64,000 bases of DNA from Pardosa pseudoannulata (taxonomy: Eukaryota; Arthropoda; Arachnida; Araneae; Lycosidae). Below are positions 61,191 to 64,000 of the stretch, one piece after another. Numbering within the stretch: the stretch's first letter is position 1; each line of letters opens with the position of its first letter. The notes under the pieces were generated by a model. The model searched no databases and had not been told where the DNA came from. It saw nothing but the letters and a program-made list of their open reading frames with translations. Position numbers and translations under genes: made by a program. The stretch lies in contig CM063498.1 in the NCBI GenBank assembly GCA_032207245.1, forward strand, positions 57,434,170-57,498,169, read 5' to 3'.

Positions 61191-61952
61191 ATATTAGCTG
61201 AAGTGGAAATCTTAATACTAAGATGTTCAATACTTTATCTGGATTTTTTACTTAGTAAATAGATTTCTATTGTTAGTATCCGTTCTCTTATCTAAATCTT
61301 TGCTCTATTGTCATTATTTATTTTCTGTTATAAACTTTTTTTTTGTTTCAGAAGTTAAGATTCGCAGTAGAGGATTTATAGATATACAATAAGTTCTTCG
61401 TTTTTATCTTTCACATTACATCTTAATTTAACATTCAAATTAATTTTGAACCAACTTTCACTTGAAACTTTCACTTGTCTTTCTTGATTGCTTTTAATTA
61501 CTAGTAGCTTCAACCATTGTATATTTTAAATACTTTTATATTTTAACTTTGTTTGAAAACTTACACTTTTTTAAATTCTCGAATAAAGATTCTGTGAAAC
61601 GTTCAATGAAAACACGTTAAGATCAGTTTCCATAGTACATTTAATTTTTAAATAAAGTTTAAATCAATTTTCTCGTCAAACCTATGTTTTTTTTTCATTA
61701 CTTTTTTTAAAAATATTACTAGTAGTTTCAACCATTGTACTTCACTCTTTTATTTTTTAAGCTTTAAAAACTTCTTCTCATTGTATTATATTTAAATAAG
61801 AAAAAACTAAACGCACACGATTGACATTATTATTGTATATAGCATTGAATTAACTGAAGCGAGCGAATAAAAACTTTAAATTCAGAGGTGAAATCATTTA
61901 ATGAGTTTTTTTTTAATAATTGACTTCCTATTGTGAGTCTCTCATATAATTT

Positions 61953-62136
61953 AGCCGAACGATGGCCGATTGGTTAGGGCGTTGATCGTTGGTACCGGAG
62001 TACGTGGGTTCGAAACCTACTATGGCATGGATATTAGTAGTCTTTCGGAATCGGCTTTAAGCAGTAGGTCCCGGTCTCATTAGCCCTCGTGTGCAAAACA
62101 GTAGACTAGCGCTCCAAACCAAACCAAACCAAACCT
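61953..62136 (+). mobile_element. tRNA-derived SINE, insertion polymorphic between duplicate units
   Basis: Full-length plus-strand copy (A box TGGCCGATTGGTTAGGGCG, B box GGTTCGAAACC, tail of CCAAA repeats). Flanked by CATATAATTT and CATGTAATTT. Unit 2 has the uninterrupted site 'cctataatttaaaatt', so the SINE inserted after the duplication. Confidence 0.96.
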
Positions 62137-62196
62137 CATGTAATTTAAAACTACTCTTCATTATCATTCTTCATTTTTTGTTATCAATTTATGTTC

Positions 62197-62439
62197 ATGG
62201 TCTTTGAAGTTATCAGAGATGGTAAAGTATATGATCATGGACTTTTAAAAATTGAAGAAGCTCGTAGGATGTGTACTTCCCACGAACAATGAAAGGATTA
62301 CAGAGATGCCAACGACTGCGATTTACTCGCAGTAACTACTAAAAATTACAAAAATTATAAATTTACTACTGACCAAGGGAAAAAGAAATTTTTTGAGTGC
62401 AATTATTTTTATTTTCTGCGTATACAAAAAACAATTTAA
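62197..62439 (+). pseudogene. Exon-like reading frame, copy 1 (unknown family)
   Basis: 80 codons from ATG 62197 to TAA 62437-62439, interrupted by TGA at codon 32 (62290-62292). It reads MVFEVIRDGKVYDHGLLKIE, then EARRMCTSHEQ, stop, then KDYRDANDCDLLAVTTKNYK. Unit 2 has TGG at the position of the TGA, so the ancestral residue was probably Trp. The two Cys, charged composition and conservation of the peptide between units point to a former or distant exon. I do not recognise the family. The exon borders are not defined. Confidence 0.5.
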
Positions 62440-63374
62440 ATTAATTAATGAGGAACTAAAATCTGCAAAATGTTGAATAACCATTTGCATGTAAATAAAA
62501 TTGTCTATTTTTTTTTTTAGTTTTATTGATTATTTTCTGAAGCGGATTTATTAGCTGAAGTGGAAATCTTAATACTAAGATGTTCAATACTTTATCTGGA
62601 TTTTTTACTTAGTAAATAGATTTCTATTGTTAGTATCCGTTCTCTTATCTAAATCTTTGCTCTATTGTCATTATTTATTTTCTGTTATAAACTTTTTTTT
62701 TGTTTCAGAAGTTAAGATTCGCAGTAGAGGATTTATAGATATACAATAAGTTCTTCGTTTTTATCTTTCACATTACATCTTAATTTAACATTCAAATTAA
62801 TTTTGAACCAACTTTCACTTGAAACTTATTTTTATCTTGATTGCTTTTAATTACTAGTAGCTTCAACCATTGTATATTTTAAATACTTTTATATTTTAAC
62901 TTTGTTTGAAAACTTACACTTTTTTAAATTCTCGAATAAAGATTCTGTGAAACGTTCAATGAAAACACGTTAAGATCAGTTTCCATAGTACATTTAATTT
63001 TTAAATAAAGTTTAAATCAATTTTCTCGTCAAACCTATGTTTTTTTTTCATTACTTTTTTTAAAAATATTACTAGTAGTTTCAACCATTGTACTTCACTC
63101 TTTTATTTTTTTAAGCTTAACTTTAAAAACTTTTTGTCATTTGTATTATATTTAATTAAGAGAAAACTAAACGCACTCGATTGACAATATTCCTTTATGG
63201 GAAGATCATTGAATTAACTGAAGCGAGCGAATAAAAACTTTAAGTGCTAAGAGGTGAGATCATTTAATGGGAGTTTTTTTTATTTAATAATTGACTTCCT
63301 ATTGTGAGTCTCTCCTATAATTTAAAATTACGCTTCATTATCATTCTTTATTTTTCGTTATCAATTTATGATCC

Positions 63375-63549
63375 ATGGTCTTTGAAGTTATCAGAGGAGG
63401 TAAATTATAGGACCATGGACTTTTAAAAAGGGAAGAATTTCATAGGATGTGTACTTCCCACGGACAATGGAAAGATTACAGCGATGCCAACGACTGCGGT
63501 TTACTCGCAGTAACTACTAAAAACCAGAAAAATTATAAATTTACTACGG
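63375..63549 (+). pseudogene. Exon-like reading frame, copy 2, interrupted
   Basis: Same peptide as 62197-62439: MVFEVIRGGKL, TAG at codon 12 (63408-63410), then DHGLLKREEFHRMCTSHGQW and KDYSDANDCGLLAVTTKNQK. The TAG corresponds to a Tyr codon in copy 1. The frame is cut at KFTT by a retroposon. Past it the original sequence resumes and meets TGA almost at once. The nonsense changes of the two copies are independent. Confidence 0.5.
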
Positions 63550-63928
63550 TTGGTTGGTTGGTTGATTGAAGTTTAATGGCGCTAAATCCTCTTGGGACAA
63601 ACTGCGCCAAACAAGATGTGGCAAAAAACAAAAGACGAAATTTAGATTAAAAAAAAATTGACAAAATATAAAGTGAAAGGTTCTAAAACGGATTAAAGTA
63701 ACAATAAAAATATAACATTCAACACAAAACACACAAAAAAAGATTGAGTTATATACAAATTAACAAGAATTGGAAATTGAGTGAAGAATTAAGATTTTAA
63801 GTTAGAAATAATTAAAAAATTGAAAAAAAATTGAAAATTGAAAGATTAAAAATTGAAAAATAGAAAATTGAAAAACAATCAAAAATCATATTTCGGTATA
63901 AAAGTCAGTCTGACGTAGAAAGGGGAAC
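63550..63928. mobile_element. Retroposon with 13-bp target duplication
   Basis: Flanked by identical AAATTTACTACGG (63537-63549 and 63929-63941). It starts with (TTGG)n and a block 'gaagtttaatggcgctaaat', and its right half is A-rich with repeated 'aaaattgaaa'. The long duplication indicates target-primed reverse transcription, so it is a SINE or 5'-truncated LINE of a family not seen elsewhere in the window. Confidence 0.9.
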
Positions 63929-64000
63929 AAATTTACTACGGACTGAGAGAAAATGAAAAAAAAATTAATTAATGAAGGACTAAAATCTGCAAAATGTTAA

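Larger units (their letters stand above)
61195..62550 (+). repeat. Tandem duplication at the right edge, unit 1
   Basis: It begins 'ttagctgaagtggaaatc' and repeats from 62551. The first ~300 bp are almost identical between units, whereas the distal part is more diverged. It carries a SINE (absent from unit 2) and an exon-like frame. Each unit also contains a strong acceptor-like TTTTGTTTCAG (ending near 61351 and 62708). Confidence 0.93.
62551..64000 (+). repeat. Tandem duplication at the right edge, unit 2 (runs to window end)
   Basis: Colinear with 61195-62550 without the SINE, but with a 379-bp retroposon near its end. It resumes after the retroposon to the last base ('aaaatctgcaaaatgtta'). 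Confidence 0.92.

Overview
The window looks like AT-rich nuclear DNA from an arthropod, most likely a chelicerate such as a spider. Innexin genes restrict it to animals and fit an arthropod. The very low gene density, many (TA)n tracts, tRNA-headed SINEs with TTTGG tails and several cut-and-paste DNA transposon families fit spider genomes. The spider assignment is an inference, because no species-specific marker was recognised.

Only three genes are confidently intact. All are innexins (gap-junction or hemichannel subunits) on the minus strand, about 19-21 kb apart: 9547-10635, 29260-30375 and 51431-52546. Each is read as one uninterrupted 362-371 codon exon with the full family layout: four membrane segments, YYQWV at the start of the second segment, and two cysteines per extracellular loop with identical spacing (C-x14-C and C-x17-C). 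The middle gene has an Inx2-like N-terminus. The three form a tandem cluster of diverged paralogues.

The rest is mobile and repeated DNA. From 1 to 9.5 kb there is a LINE RNase H fragment at the edge, a hAT relic with a perfect 8-bp target duplication, a piggyBac-type MITE and a seven-unit 102-bp tandem array downstream of innexin 1. From 10.6 to 29 kb there are further hAT relics, a Tc1-like relic, a 39-bp minisatellite, a pogo/Tigger-like element, the second piggyBac-type MITE and many SINEs. From 30 to 36.5 kb there is a ~570-bp tandem array, a 685-bp (TA)n tract framed by ~55-bp inverted arms, and a repeat whose degraded copy reappears at 39 kb.

From 36.8 to 44.4 kb a ~127-bp satellite decays into very AT-rich sequence that echoes nearby DNA with bases missing. 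This may be poor consensus rather than real sequence. From 45.9 to 49.0 kb there is a 1.3-kb tandem duplication, whose second copy carries a pogo-like MITE and a (TA)n expansion inside a tRNA-like B box.

From 53 to 64 kb there is a GC-richer putative promoter area of innexin 3, SINEs, a solo LTR split by a hAT element, a broken piggyBac transposase, and a tandem duplication carrying two copies of an exon-like reading frame. Each copy has its own stop codon, and one is interrupted next to a retroposon with a 13-bp target duplication.

I see no CRISPR, operon or prokaryotic system, and no clearly new molecular system. The points most worth following are the intronless innexin cluster, the exon-like duplicated module at the right edge, the (TA)n-in-palindrome structures and the base-depleted 38-44 kb stretch.
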